NCBI RefSeq assembly: GCF_023231945.1
Contig: NZ_JAJLJH010000011.1
Coordinates: 62,001-126,000 of the forward strand
Direction: 5' to 3'
Origin: Scleromatobacter humisilvae
GTDB lineage: Bacteria; Pseudomonadota; Gammaproteobacteria; Burkholderiales; Burkholderiaceae_C
Length of the DNA stretch: 64,000 nt
Shown here: piece after piece, positions 30,918-39,454 of the stretch
Layout of the letters: the number at the start of each line of letters is the position of its first letter
How positions within the stretch are numbered: the first letter of the stretch is position 1
The notes under the pieces: generated by a model
Seen by the model: only the letters and a program-made list of their open reading frames with translations
Told to the model about the DNA's origin: nothing
Databases searched by the model: none
Made by a program: the position numbers and the translations under genes

Positions 30918-31565
30918 ATGGAAATGAGTCTCGTCGATCGCTGGATCTGCGGCGCCGAAGTCGCGCTGCGCACGCTCTCCGGCGGCAGCCGCGCCGAACG
31001 CGCGACGCCCGCCTCCGCGCTCGCGGACACGCCGTCCGCGCCGTCCGAACTGAGCGTGGACGAGAAGCGGCTGTCGGGCGCGTTGATGCGGGTCAACCAT
31101 GTCGGCGAGGTCTGCGCCCAGGCCTTGTACCAGGCCCAGGCCGTCGCCACGGCCAACGTCGAACTGAAGGCGCAGATGGCGCGCGCGGCGCGCGAGGAGA
31201 TCGACCACCTCGCCTGGACCGAACAGCGCCTGGCCGAACTCGGCGACCGTCCCAGCCTGCTCAACCCGCTGTGGTACGGCGGGGCGTTCCTGATCGGGCT
31301 CGTCGCGGGCCGGCTGGGAGACCGGGTGAGCCTGGGCTTCGTCGTCGAGACCGAGCGCCAGGTCGAACATCACCTTGAAAGCCACCTGGAGCGCCTGCCC
31401 GCCGGCGACCTCGCCTCGCGGGCGATCGTCGACCAGATGCGCATCGACGAGGCGCAACACGCCGTCGCCGCGCAACTGGCGGGCGGGGTCGAGCTGCCGG
31501 CGCCGGTGCGTGGGGCGATGCGGCTGGCCGCCAAGGTCATGACGGGCACCGCCCACTACCTCTGA
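30918..31565 (+). CDS. coq7: 3-demethoxyubiquinol 3-hydroxylase Coq7
   Basis: This diiron enzyme performs the last ring hydroxylation in ubiquinone synthesis. The 215-residue protein has the four ligand motifs expected of Coq7: [39 protein letters not shown] and RIDEAQHA. Hydrophobic segments between them are consistent with monotopic membrane binding. I start at ATG 30918 (MEMSLVDRW); the longer frame upstream reads through the porin promoter region and is not plausible. Confidence 0.95.
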   Translation: MEMSLVDRWICGAEVALRTLSGGSRAERATPASALADTPSAPSELSVDEKRLSGALMRVNHVGEVCAQALYQAQAVATANVELKAQMARAAREEIDHLAWTEQRLAELGDRPSLLNPLWYGGAFLIGLVAGRLGDRVSLGFVVETERQVEHHLESHLERLPAGDLASRAIVDQMRIDEAQHAVAAQLAGGVELPAPVRGAMRLAAKVMTGTAHYL

Positions 31566-31584
31566 GGCCAGCGGCGCGGGCGTC

Positions 31585-32007
31585 CTACCCCTCGAGGACC
31601 TCGAAGCTCGTGGTGACCGCGGCCGTCTTGCCGAGCATGACGGTGGCCGAGCAGTACTTCTCGTGTGACAGCGCGATCGCCCGCTCGACCGCCACCGGCG
31701 GCAGTGCGCGGCCGCGGACCGTGAAGTGCAGGTGCAGCTTGGTGAACACCTTCGGATCCTCGTGCGCACGCTCGGCGGTGGCCTTGACCTGGCAGCCGGT
31801 CACGTCGTGGCGGCCCCGCTTGAGGATCAGCACCACGTCGTAAGCGGTGCAGCCGCCGGCGCCGGCCAGCAGCGTCTCCATCGGCCGCGGTGCGAGATTG
31901 CGGCCGCCGCCGTCCGGGGCGCCGTCCATCGTCAGCAGATGGCCGCTGCCGGTCTCGGCCGAAAAGGCCATGCCGGTTTCCGGCAGCCAGTTGATCGTGC
32001 AATGCAT
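31585..32007 (-). CDS. OsmC/Ohr-family peroxiredoxin-like protein
   Basis: This 140-residue OsmC-type protein has both conserved cysteines: Cys53 in LLAGAGGCTAYDVV (peroxidatic) and Cys119 in SHEKYCSATVML. The fold-typical RNLAPRPMETLLAG and AVERAIALSHEKY segments are present. Family members reduce organic hydroperoxides with lipoyl or thiol reductants. It is closer to the YhfA/OsmC branch than to Ohr, so the natural substrate is not certain. It is convergent with coq7, 19 bp apart. Confidence 0.88.
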   Translation of the reverse strand: MHCTINWLPETGMAFSAETGSGHLLTMDGAPDGGGRNLAPRPMETLLAGAGGCTAYDVVLILKRGRHDVTGCQVKATAERAHEDPKVFTKLHLHFTVRGRALPPVAVERAIALSHEKYCSATVMLGKTAAVTTSFEVLEG

Positions 32008-32194
32008 GGTGTCGCGTCCGGAAATGGGTGTCCGTGTCGATTGTGCAACGCCCGAATTGGCACATGGCGCCTCGGGACACTGCAAATCCATACCAAACTG
32101 GTGCACGACCGTGCTTTTTTGCACCGGGCACGAGCATTTGGGATGCCTCCCTACAGAGGAAAGACAACAGATATTGCGGTGCAACAACCGGTGA

Positions 32195-32200
32195 TATAGA
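32195..32200 (+). promoter_or_regulatory. Candidate -10 element of the small RNA
   Basis: TATAGA lies 15 bp after TTGCGG (32174-32179) and about 130 bp before a strong terminator, with no open reading frame between. The spacer is short, so this is only a candidate. Confidence 0.35.
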
Positions 32201-32206
32201 CTGACT

Positions 32207-32333
32207 TCATTGTCGCTGCGGCAGGCCCTTCGAACCCCGGTTCCACGCCCGCCCCACCGACCGCAAGTTGTCTCCTCCACCTCCTCAAAACTGGTGGATT
32301 CAGGCCCGAAGCTGTGAAGCTCCGGGCCTTTTT
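32207..32333 (+). ncRNA. Candidate small RNA between osmC-like gene and ilvA
   Basis: The strip 32008-32448 holds no protein gene. It contains a possible promoter, a C/U-rich single-stranded stretch with CTCCTCC and CCTCCTC (about 32273-32286) that could pair with ribosome binding sites, and then a perfect terminator. The terminator lies about 116 bp before the ilvA start, so the transcript would end before ilvA. It is either a free sRNA of about 125 nt or an attenuated ilvA leader. I cannot assign it to a named RNA family. Confidence 0.5.
32302..32333 (+). terminator. Strong intrinsic terminator upstream of ilvA
   Basis: AGGCCCG and CGGGCCT form a 7-bp outer stem. It continues past one mismatch into AGCT/AGCT with a GTGA loop and is followed by five T residues. 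It ends the candidate small RNA. Confidence 0.9.
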
Positions 32334-32448
32334 CTTGGCCGCGTCGATTTCGCCCCCAGCGTGGCGTTCGTTGTCGCATCGAGAAGCCAGCGCGCGCCGC
32401 GGGCCGTATCATCCGGCGGCTCTGCCCAACCTGCGACTGGAGCTCCCG

Positions 32449-34098
32449 ATGGCCGCCGCACGCCCCCTGCGTGAATCCCCTTCCGATGCCGACGCGGGAC
32501 GCGTGCCCGGCATCGCGGAGATTGCGGCCACGCCGGCGCCCGCGGCTGCGCTGTCGAAAAGCGCCCAGGCCATCGCCGGCGCCTACCTGCGCAAGATCCT
32601 GACCGCGCGCGTCTACGACGTCGCCGTCGAGACGCCCCTGGAACTCGCGAAGAACCTGTCGCGCCGGGTCGGCAACCAGGTGCTGCTCAAGCGCGAGGAC
32701 ACGCAATCCGTCTTCAGCTTCAAGCTGCGCGGCGCGTACAACAAGATGATCAACCTGGCGCCCGAGGCGCTTCAGCGCGGCGTCATCTGCGCGTCGGCCG
32801 GCAACCACGCGCAGGGCGTCGCGCTGAGCGCCAGGCGGCTGGGCGTGCGCGCGGTGATCGTGATGCCGGTGACCACGCCCAAGCTCAAGGTCGACGCGGT
32901 GCACGCGCTCGGCGGCGAGGTCGTGCTGCACGGCGACAGCTATTCCGACGCCTACGCCCACGCGCTGCAGGTGGAACAGGCCGAGGGCCTGACCTTCGTG
33001 CATCCGTTCGACGACCCCGACGTCATCGCCGGCCAGGGCACCGTCGCGATGGAGATCCTGCGCCAGCACCAGGGGCCGATCGACGCCGTGTTCGTGGCGA
33101 TCGGCGGCGGCGGCCTGATCTCCGGCGTGGCGGCGTACATCAAGGCGCTGCGGCCCGAGATCAAGGTGATCGGCGTGCAGGCGCAGGACTCCGACGCGAT
33201 GATCCAGTCGGTCAGGAAGGGCAAGCGCGTCACGTTGAGCGACGTCGGCCTGTTCTCGGACGGCACCGCCGTCAAGCTGGTCGGCGCCGAGACCTTCCGC
33301 GTCGCGCGCGCGCTGGTCGACGAGTACGTGACGGTGGACACCGACGCCGCCTGCGCCGCGATCAAGGACGTGTTCCAGGACACCCGCAGCATCCTCGAGC
33401 CGGCCGGCGCGCTGGGCGTCGCCGCGATCAAGCAGTACGCGGAGACGCACAGGCTCAAGGGCAAGACCTTCGTCGCCATCACCTGCGGCGCCAACATGAA
33501 CTTCGACCGCCTGCGCTTCGTCGCCGAGCGCGCGGAGTTCGGCGAGCAGCGCGAGGCGCTCTACGCAGTGACGGTGCCCGAGGAACGCGGCAGCTTCCGC
33601 CGCTTCTGCGAGCTGATCGGGCCGCCGGGCAGCGCGCCGCGCCAGGTCACCGAGTTCAACTACCGCATCTCGGCCGCGGACCAGGCCCACGTGTTCGTCG
33701 GCATCTCGATCGCCCGGCGCGACGAGGCCGAGAAGATCGCGCGCCACTTCGAACGCCACGGCTTCCCGACCGCCAACCTGACCGGCGACGAGCTCGCCAA
33801 GGAACACGTTCGCCACATGGTGGGCGGCCGCAGCGCGCTCGCGGCCGGCGAACGCCTGTTCCGCTTCGAGTTCCCGGAGCGCCCCGGCGCGCTGATGCGC
33901 TTCCTGAGCTCGATGCATCCGGACTGGAACATCACGCTGTTCCACTACCGCAACCAGGGTGCCGACTACGGCCGCATCCTGGTCGGGCTGGTGGTGCCGG
34001 ACAAGGACAGCAAGGCGCTCGCGACCTTCCTCGCGACGCTGGCGTTCCCGTGGGTGGAAGAGACCGACAATCCGGTCTACAAGCTGTTCCTGAACTGA
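32449..34098 (+). CDS. ilvA: Threonine ammonia-lyase, biosynthetic
   Basis: IlvA deaminates threonine to 2-oxobutanoate, the first step of isoleucine synthesis. The 549-residue protein has the PLP lysine in SVFSFKLRGAYN, the phosphate-binding glycine loop AIGGGGLISG, SAGNHAQG, and two C-terminal ACT-like regulatory domains (from about residue 375), as in feedback-inhibited IlvA. The first 40 residues form an Ala/Pro-rich extension not usual in homologues of about 505-515 residues. A GGAG lies 8 bp before ATG 32449. It is convergent with the Crp/Fnr gene, one base between the stops. Confidence 0.95.
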   Translation: MAAARPLRESPSDADAGRVPGIAEIAATPAPAAALSKSAQAIAGAYLRKILTARVYDVAVETPLELAKNLSRRVGNQVLLKREDTQSVFSFKLRGAYNKMINLAPEALQRGVICASAGNHAQGVALSARRLGVRAVIVMPVTTPKLKVDAVHALGGEVVLHGDSYSDAYAHALQVEQAEGLTFVHPFDDPDVIAGQGTVAMEILRQHQGPIDAVFVAIGGGGLISGVAAYIKALRPEIKVIGVQAQDSDAMIQSVRKGKRVTLSDVGLFSDGTAVKLVGAETFRVARALVDEYVTVDTDAACAAIKDVFQDTRSILEPAGALGVAAIKQYAETHRLKGKTFVAITCGANMNFDRLRFVAERAEFGEQREALYAVTVPEERGSFRRFCELIGPPGSAPRQVTEFNYRISAADQAHVFVGISIARRDEAEKIARHFERHGFPTANLTGDELAKEHVRHMVGGRSALAAGERLFRFEFPERPGALMRFLSSMHPDWNITLFHYRNQGADYGRILVGLVVPDKDSKALATFLATLAFPWVEETDNPVYKLFLN

Positions 34099-34099
34099 C

Positions 34100-34750
34100 T
34101 CACCAGTGCGACGGCAGCTCGCGCAGGATGCGCAGCCGCCCGTCCTCCAGCGAGATGATCGCCGCGTGCTCCAGATCGCGCAGGATGCTGCCGGCCATCT
34201 CCTGCGAGCAGCCGAGGCGCTGCGGCAGGTCGATCTCGGCCAGCGGCTCGCGCACGACGCGCGTGCCGTCGAACTGCGCCTGCGCCACGGCGTCCAGCCA
34301 GCGCTTCAGGCGCAGGTAGGCTTCGTTCATCGCGTACTGGCTCGCGGCCAGCGTGGCGACGCGGGCGCGCTGGATCACCTTGGCGATCAGCTCGAACGCG
34401 AACTGCGGGCGCTCGGAGATGTATTGCATCAGCGTGGCGCGCTCGACGTAGGCGCAGGTGGTGTCGGACAGCGCCTCGACGCTGGCCATGCGGGCGCCGC
34501 CGTCCAGGCCCATCTCGCCGAGGTAGTCGCCCGGCCCGTACAGGCCGTAGGTGACGTGGCGGCCCGTGTCCGAGCCGGTGAAGGCGCGCAGTTCGCCGGC
34601 CAGGATGATCAGCAGCGCGTCGCCGCGGTCGCCCTCGTCGAGCACGAGCGAGCCCTTGCGGAAACGCCGGATCTCGCTGCGCTCGGCCAGCGGTCGCAGG
34701 ATTTCGGGCAGCGCGTTGTAGTCGATGGGGCCGGATTTGCGTGCGGACAT
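34100..34750 (-). CDS. Crp/Fnr-family transcriptional regulator
   Basis: The 216-residue regulator has an N-terminal cyclic-nucleotide-binding-like domain (FRKGSLVLDEGDRGDALLIILAGELRAF, GPGDYLGEMGLDGG) and a C-terminal winged helix with LAEIDLPQRLGCSQEMAGSILRDLE as the recognition helix. It lacks Fnr cysteines. The effector and targets are unknown. The start is ATG 34750. The divergent neighbour is the ABC ATPase at 34971, a plausible target. Confidence 0.88.
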   Translation of the reverse strand: MSARKSGPIDYNALPEILRPLAERSEIRRFRKGSLVLDEGDRGDALLIILAGELRAFTGSDTGRHVTYGLYGPGDYLGEMGLDGGARMASVEALSDTTCAYVERATLMQYISERPQFAFELIAKVIQRARVATLAASQYAMNEAYLRLKRWLDAVAQAQFDGTRVVREPLAEIDLPQRLGCSQEMAGSILRDLEHAAIISLEDGRLRILRELPSHW

Positions 34751-34970
34751 TCGGAGGGCTCCTGCGCCGCGGACGGCGGCGTGGGGTGCGGGGGAAAACG
34801 TCGCTTCAGTATCGCCGGTTTGGCCGCGGCCCGTGCAACGGGCCGTGTCCTGCCGGCCGCGTCCGTGCGGTGGTTCGCACACCCGGCGGCCGCCTGTTCG
34901 TCGGCGCGGGCGCGGGCCTGTCGTCGCCGGGGTGCAGCCCGTCGCAGCGCGCTGGCAGGCGACGCGGCGG

Positions 34971-35939
<969 letters not shown>

Positions 35940-35940
35940 G

Positions 35941-37551
35941 ATGAGCGGGACGCTGCCGCCGCCCGTTGCCTGGCGCGTCGCGCGCGCCCTGTGTCTTGCC
36001 GACCTGCGCCAGCGCACGCGCAGCACGCGCTTCCGGGTCGCCGCGCTGGCCATCACGGCGGCCGGCTGGTGGTGCCTGCCGCCCGCCGACGCCGGCTACC
36101 TGGTCGTGGCCATCGGCGACCACCATCGCGGCTTCTACTCGAGCGCGTGGATCGGGATGGTGCTGGCGATGCTGTCCCTGCTGTGGGGCCTGGTCGGCTT
36201 CTACCTGGTGCGCGGCACCGTGCAGCGCGACTTCGACACCCGCGTCTGGCAGCTGCTGGGCACGACGTCGATGCGGCGCGGCGCGTACCTGCTGGCCAAG
36301 TGGGCGAGCCACGTCGCGGTGATGGGCGGGCTGCTGTTCGCGACACTCGTCGTCGGCCTCGTCGCCCAGCTCGTGCGCGCCGAGGATCGCCACGTCGACC
36401 TGTGGGAACTGGTCAAGCCGAGCCTGTTCATCGCGCTGCCCACGCTGGCCTTCAGCGCGATGCTCGCGATCTGGTTCGACGTCGTTCCGCTGCTGCGGCG
36501 CACCGTCGGCAACATCGTGTTCTTCTTCGTGTGGATCGGCCTGCTGACGACCGGACCCGCCGGCATCGTGCACGACCGGGCGGCCCGCGCCGCCGGTGCC
36601 GCGGCGAGCATCGAGCAGCCATGGACCAGCGACCTTCCCGCCATGCGCATGATGCAGTGGTCCATCGAACACCAGATCGCGCGCGGCCTGCCGGAGAAGA
36701 CGCGGCTCGAGGGCTTCTGCGTCGGTTGCGGCGGCGTGGCGGCGCCGCCGGCGCGCTTCGTCTGGACGACGTGGGAAGTGCGTGGCGCCGTCCTGTGGGG
36801 CCGCATGCTGTGGCTCGCGGCGGCGATCGCCGGCGTGCTGCTGGCGGTGCCGTTGCTCGACTGGGCCGCCGCCCGCGCAGCGACGCCGGCGTCCGGCGCC
36901 AGGCGCCCGCCGCGCCAGCTGCGCTGGTTGCGCGCGGTGCTGCGGCCGTTGCAAGGCACGGCGACCGGCGTGCTGATCGCTGCGGAAGCCCATGTCGTGC
37001 TGCGCCAGCGGCCTGGGTGGTGGTGGGCCGCGTGGCTCCCGCTGTGGGGCGTGCAGCTGTTCGGCCCGCGCCATGCGGTCGCGCTCGCGATGCTGGCCGG
37101 ATGGACGATGCTGCTGGATGTCTTCGCGCGCACCGGCCTGCGCGACCACGACCATCGCACGCTGGAACTCGTGGCGACGGCGCCCGGCGCACGTCGCCGG
37201 CTGCTGCTGGCGCGCGCGGCGATGCTCGTCGGCCTCGCCTGGATCGCGGCTGCGCCCGGGCTGCTGCACGAGTCGATCGTGCATCCCGGCATGAGCACCA
37301 CCGCGTTCGTGATGGCCGCCTCGGTCGCGCTGTGGGGCCTCGCCTCGGTCGCGCTGACCCGCAGCAGCCGGCCCTTCGAGCTGGCCTTCATCGTCGCGGC
37401 CTACGCCACCACGCAAGGCGTCGCCTGGCTCGACGCGGCCACGCGCGCCAACGGCGTGACGCTGGCGCACCTGGCCGGCATCGTGCTGGCGACGGCGATC
37501 CTGGCAGTCAGCCTGCGAGCCGATCGGCCAGGAACGCGACGAACGCCTTGA
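35941..37551 (+). CDS. Multi-span membrane protein, partner of the ABC ATPase
   Basis: The 536-residue protein has about 10-12 hydrophobic helices in two blocks (residues about 30-220 and 285-530). Between them lies a soluble loop with the conserved-looking motif FCVGCGG, where two cysteines are separated by two residues. An RDFDTRVWQLLGTTSMRR segment resembles the coupling region of ABC-2 permeases (compare FxTRTWELLxTTPxxR). Function unknown; export or membrane-protein maturation is possible. It overlaps the convergent LysR gene by 44 bp at the 3' ends. Confidence 0.75.
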   Translation: MSGTLPPPVAWRVARALCLADLRQRTRSTRFRVAALAITAAGWWCLPPADAGYLVVAIGDHHRGFYSSAWIGMVLAMLSLLWGLVGFYLVRGTVQRDFDTRVWQLLGTTSMRRGAYLLAKWASHVAVMGGLLFATLVVGLVAQLVRAEDRHVDLWELVKPSLFIALPTLAFSAMLAIWFDVVPLLRRTVGNIVFFFVWIGLLTTGPAGIVHDRAARAAGAAASIEQPWTSDLPAMRMMQWSIEHQIARGLPEKTRLEGFCVGCGGVAAPPARFVWTTWEVRGAVLWGRMLWLAAAIAGVLLAVPLLDWAAARAATPASGARRPPRQLRWLRAVLRPLQGTATGVLIAAEAHVVLRQRPGWWWAAWLPLWGVQLFGPRHAVALAMLAGWTMLLDVFARTGLRDHDHRTLELVATAPGARRRLLLARAAMLVGLAWIAAAPGLLHESIVHPGMSTTAFVMAASVALWGLASVALTRSSRPFELAFIVAAYATTQGVAWLDAATRANGVTLAHLAGIVLATAILAVSLRADRPGTRRTP

Positions 37552-38398
37552 CGCTGGCCGGCTGCAGCCGCGACGACGTCACCGCGTGCACCGGCAGCGC
37601 CGCCATCGCCCATTGCGGCAGCACGCGCACGAGCCGCCCGCTGGCGAGCGCGTCGCGCACCAGGTCGGGCGTCAGCGCGGCCAGCCCCATGCCGCGCTCG
37701 GCGAGCACCTTGAGCAGGCTGTGGTTGTTGACCATCACGCGCCCGCGCACGGTCACGTCGACCGCCACGCCCTCGCGCTCGAGGCGCCAGCGGGTCTGCA
37801 GGCGCGACGCGCGCAGCAGCAGGCCCTCGTGCGCGGCGAGGTCGTCGGGATGCGCCGGCGTGCCGCGCAGGTCGAGGTAGGTCGGCGACGCGAACAGCGC
37901 GCGCTCGGCGTAGCCGATGCGGCGCACGACGAGCTGGTCGCCCTTGACCTCGCCGAGGCGGATCGCGACGTCCAGGTGATCGCCCACCAGGTCGGCGTGG
38001 CGCGACGACAGGTCGACATCCAGCGTGATGCCCGGGAACTGGCGCGCGAACTCCGGCAGCAGCGGCCCGATCACGTACAGGCCGAGATCCACCGGCATCG
38101 ACACGCGCAGGTGACCGCTCGCCCGCGTCGCGGTCTCGCGCAAGGCCTCCTGCGCCAGCCGCGCCTCGTCGGCCAGGTGCGCGCAGCGCTCGAAGTAGCG
38201 CGCGCCGGCCTCGGTCAGCTCGACCCGGCGCGTGGTGCGGTCGAACAGGCGCACGCCGAACTCGCGCTCCATCGCTGCGATGCGGCGCGACAGCGTGGCC
38301 ACCGGCACGCCCAGGTGGCGCCCCGCGGCGCTGAAGTTCTTCGCGCGTGCCACCTCGACGAACAAGGTCATGTCGTGCAGGGCGGAGAGATCGCTCAT
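37508..38398 (-). CDS. LysR-family transcriptional regulator
   Basis: The 296-residue LysR protein has an N-terminal winged helix (ALHDMTLFVEVARAKNFSAAGRHLGVPVATLSRRIAAME) and a substrate-binding domain of the CrgA/DsdC-like type. It is transcribed divergently from the oxidoreductase gene, the usual layout for a LysR regulator and its target. The intergenic region holds a T-N11-A palindrome. The inducer is unknown. Confidence 0.93.
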   Translation of the reverse strand: MSDLSALHDMTLFVEVARAKNFSAAGRHLGVPVATLSRRIAAMEREFGVRLFDRTTRRVELTEAGARYFERCAHLADEARLAQEALRETATRASGHLRVSMPVDLGLYVIGPLLPEFARQFPGITLDVDLSSRHADLVGDHLDVAIRLGEVKGDQLVVRRIGYAERALFASPTYLDLRGTPAHPDDLAAHEGLLLRASRLQTRWRLEREGVAVDVTVRGRVMVNNHSLLKVLAERGMGLAALTPDLVRDALASGRLVRVLPQWAMAALPVHAVTSSRLQPASVKAFVAFLADRLAG

Positions 38399-38410
38399 GG
38401 CGGTACTTTA

Positions 38411-38424
38411 TTCCATGAATGGAA
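38411..38424. promoter_or_regulatory. LysR-box-like palindrome
   Basis: TTCCAT-GA-ATGGAA is a perfect inverted repeat that fits the LysR T-N11-A rule. It lies 13 bp upstream of the lysR ATG and about 90 bp upstream of the oxidoreductase ATG, well placed for autoregulation and divergent control. Confidence 0.7.
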
Positions 38425-38512
38425 AGATCAATCCCGGCGCTGCGGGTTCTCTTCGAGGGTGCGAAGTCCCACCATTGACTCACCCCAAGCCAACCCTCCC
38501 AAGGAGATTTCC

Positions 38513-39454
38513 ATGAAAGCCATCCGCCTCAATGCCTTCGGCGCCGCCGACCAGCTCGAGCTGCAGGACGTCCCCGTGCCCGTCGCCGGCCCACGCCAGG
38601 TGCTCGTGCGCGTCGTCGCCGCAGGCGTCAACCCCGTCGACTGGAAGATCCGTTCCGGCGCGCTCGCCGCGCAATTCGGGCTGCAGGTGCCGCTGACGCC
38701 GGGCGGGGACGCCGCCGGCGTCGTCGCGGCGGTCGGCACCGAGGTCGACACGTTCGAGCCGGGCGACGCCGTGTTCTTCTTCGCCGGCTTCCCGCGCGAA
38801 GGCACGTATGCCGAGTTCGTCGCCGTCGACGCCGCGCAGGTCGCGCGCAAGCCGCGCACGGTCTCGTTCGCCGAGGCCGCCGCGATCCCCACGCCCGCGC
38901 AGGCCGCGTGGCGCGCGGTGTTCGACGTCGCGAATGTGCAGCCCGGCCAGAAGGTGCTGATCCACGGCGGCGGCGGGCCGCTGGGCAGCGTCGCGGCGCA
39001 GCTCGCGCGTCACGCGGGCGCGCGCGTGAGCGTCACCGCCGGCGACGCCTCGATCGCGATCGCGCGCGCCACCGGCGCCGACGAGGTGATCGACTACCAG
39101 CGCCAGGACTTCGCGACGCTGGTGCGCGACGTCGACGTCGTGATCGACACCGTCGGCGGCGCGGTGCAGGAAGCCTCGTGGGGCGTGCTGAAGAAGGGCG
39201 GCCTGCTCGTCGCCACCGCGGTGCCGCCGTCGCCGGAGCGCGCGGCCGCCGCCGGCGCGCGCGCCGAGATGCTGCAGACGCCGCCGCGCGGCGACGTGCT
39301 GGCGAAGATCGCCGAGCTCGTCGACGCCGGCCGGCTGCGCGTGGCCCTGTCGCACGAGTTCGCGCTGGCCGACGCCGCGCGGGCGCACCAGCTCGGCGAG
39401 AGCGGCCAGGCGCGCGGCAAGATCGTGCTGCACGTCGGCCTGCCGGCTGCCTAG
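38513..39454 (+). CDS. NADP-dependent quinone-oxidoreductase-like protein (MDR family)
   Basis: The 313-residue medium-chain reductase has the GroES-like N-terminus (VRVVAAGVNPVDWKIRSG), no catalytic zinc cysteines, and an NADPH-binding Rossmann motif variant IHGGGGPLGSVAAQLA. The C-terminal VALSHEFALADAARAHQLGE closes the family pattern. The likely reaction is reduction of quinones or enones; the true substrate is unknown. AAGGAG precedes ATG 38513. Its stop shares CTAG with the convergent transporter. Confidence 0.9.
   Translation: MKAIRLNAFGAADQLELQDVPVPVAGPRQVLVRVVAAGVNPVDWKIRSGALAAQFGLQVPLTPGGDAAGVVAAVGTEVDTFEPGDAVFFFAGFPREGTYAEFVAVDAAQVARKPRTVSFAEAAAIPTPAQAAWRAVFDVANVQPGQKVLIHGGGGPLGSVAAQLARHAGARVSVTAGDASIAIARATGADEVIDYQRQDFATLVRDVDVVIDTVGGAVQEASWGVLKKGGLLVATAVPPSPERAAAAGARAEMLQTPPRGDVLAKIAELVDAGRLRVALSHEFALADAARAHQLGESGQARGKIVLHVGLPAA

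Noticed and set aside
32104-32119. GCAC-GACC-GTGC followed by six T as a second terminator
   Set aside because: The stem is only 4 bp. It is too weak to claim next to the real terminator at 32302.
32236-32262. tRNA-like TTCGAACCCCGGTTCC stretch
   Set aside because: No acceptor, D-arm or anticodon arm can be drawn around it, so it is not a tRNA gene.
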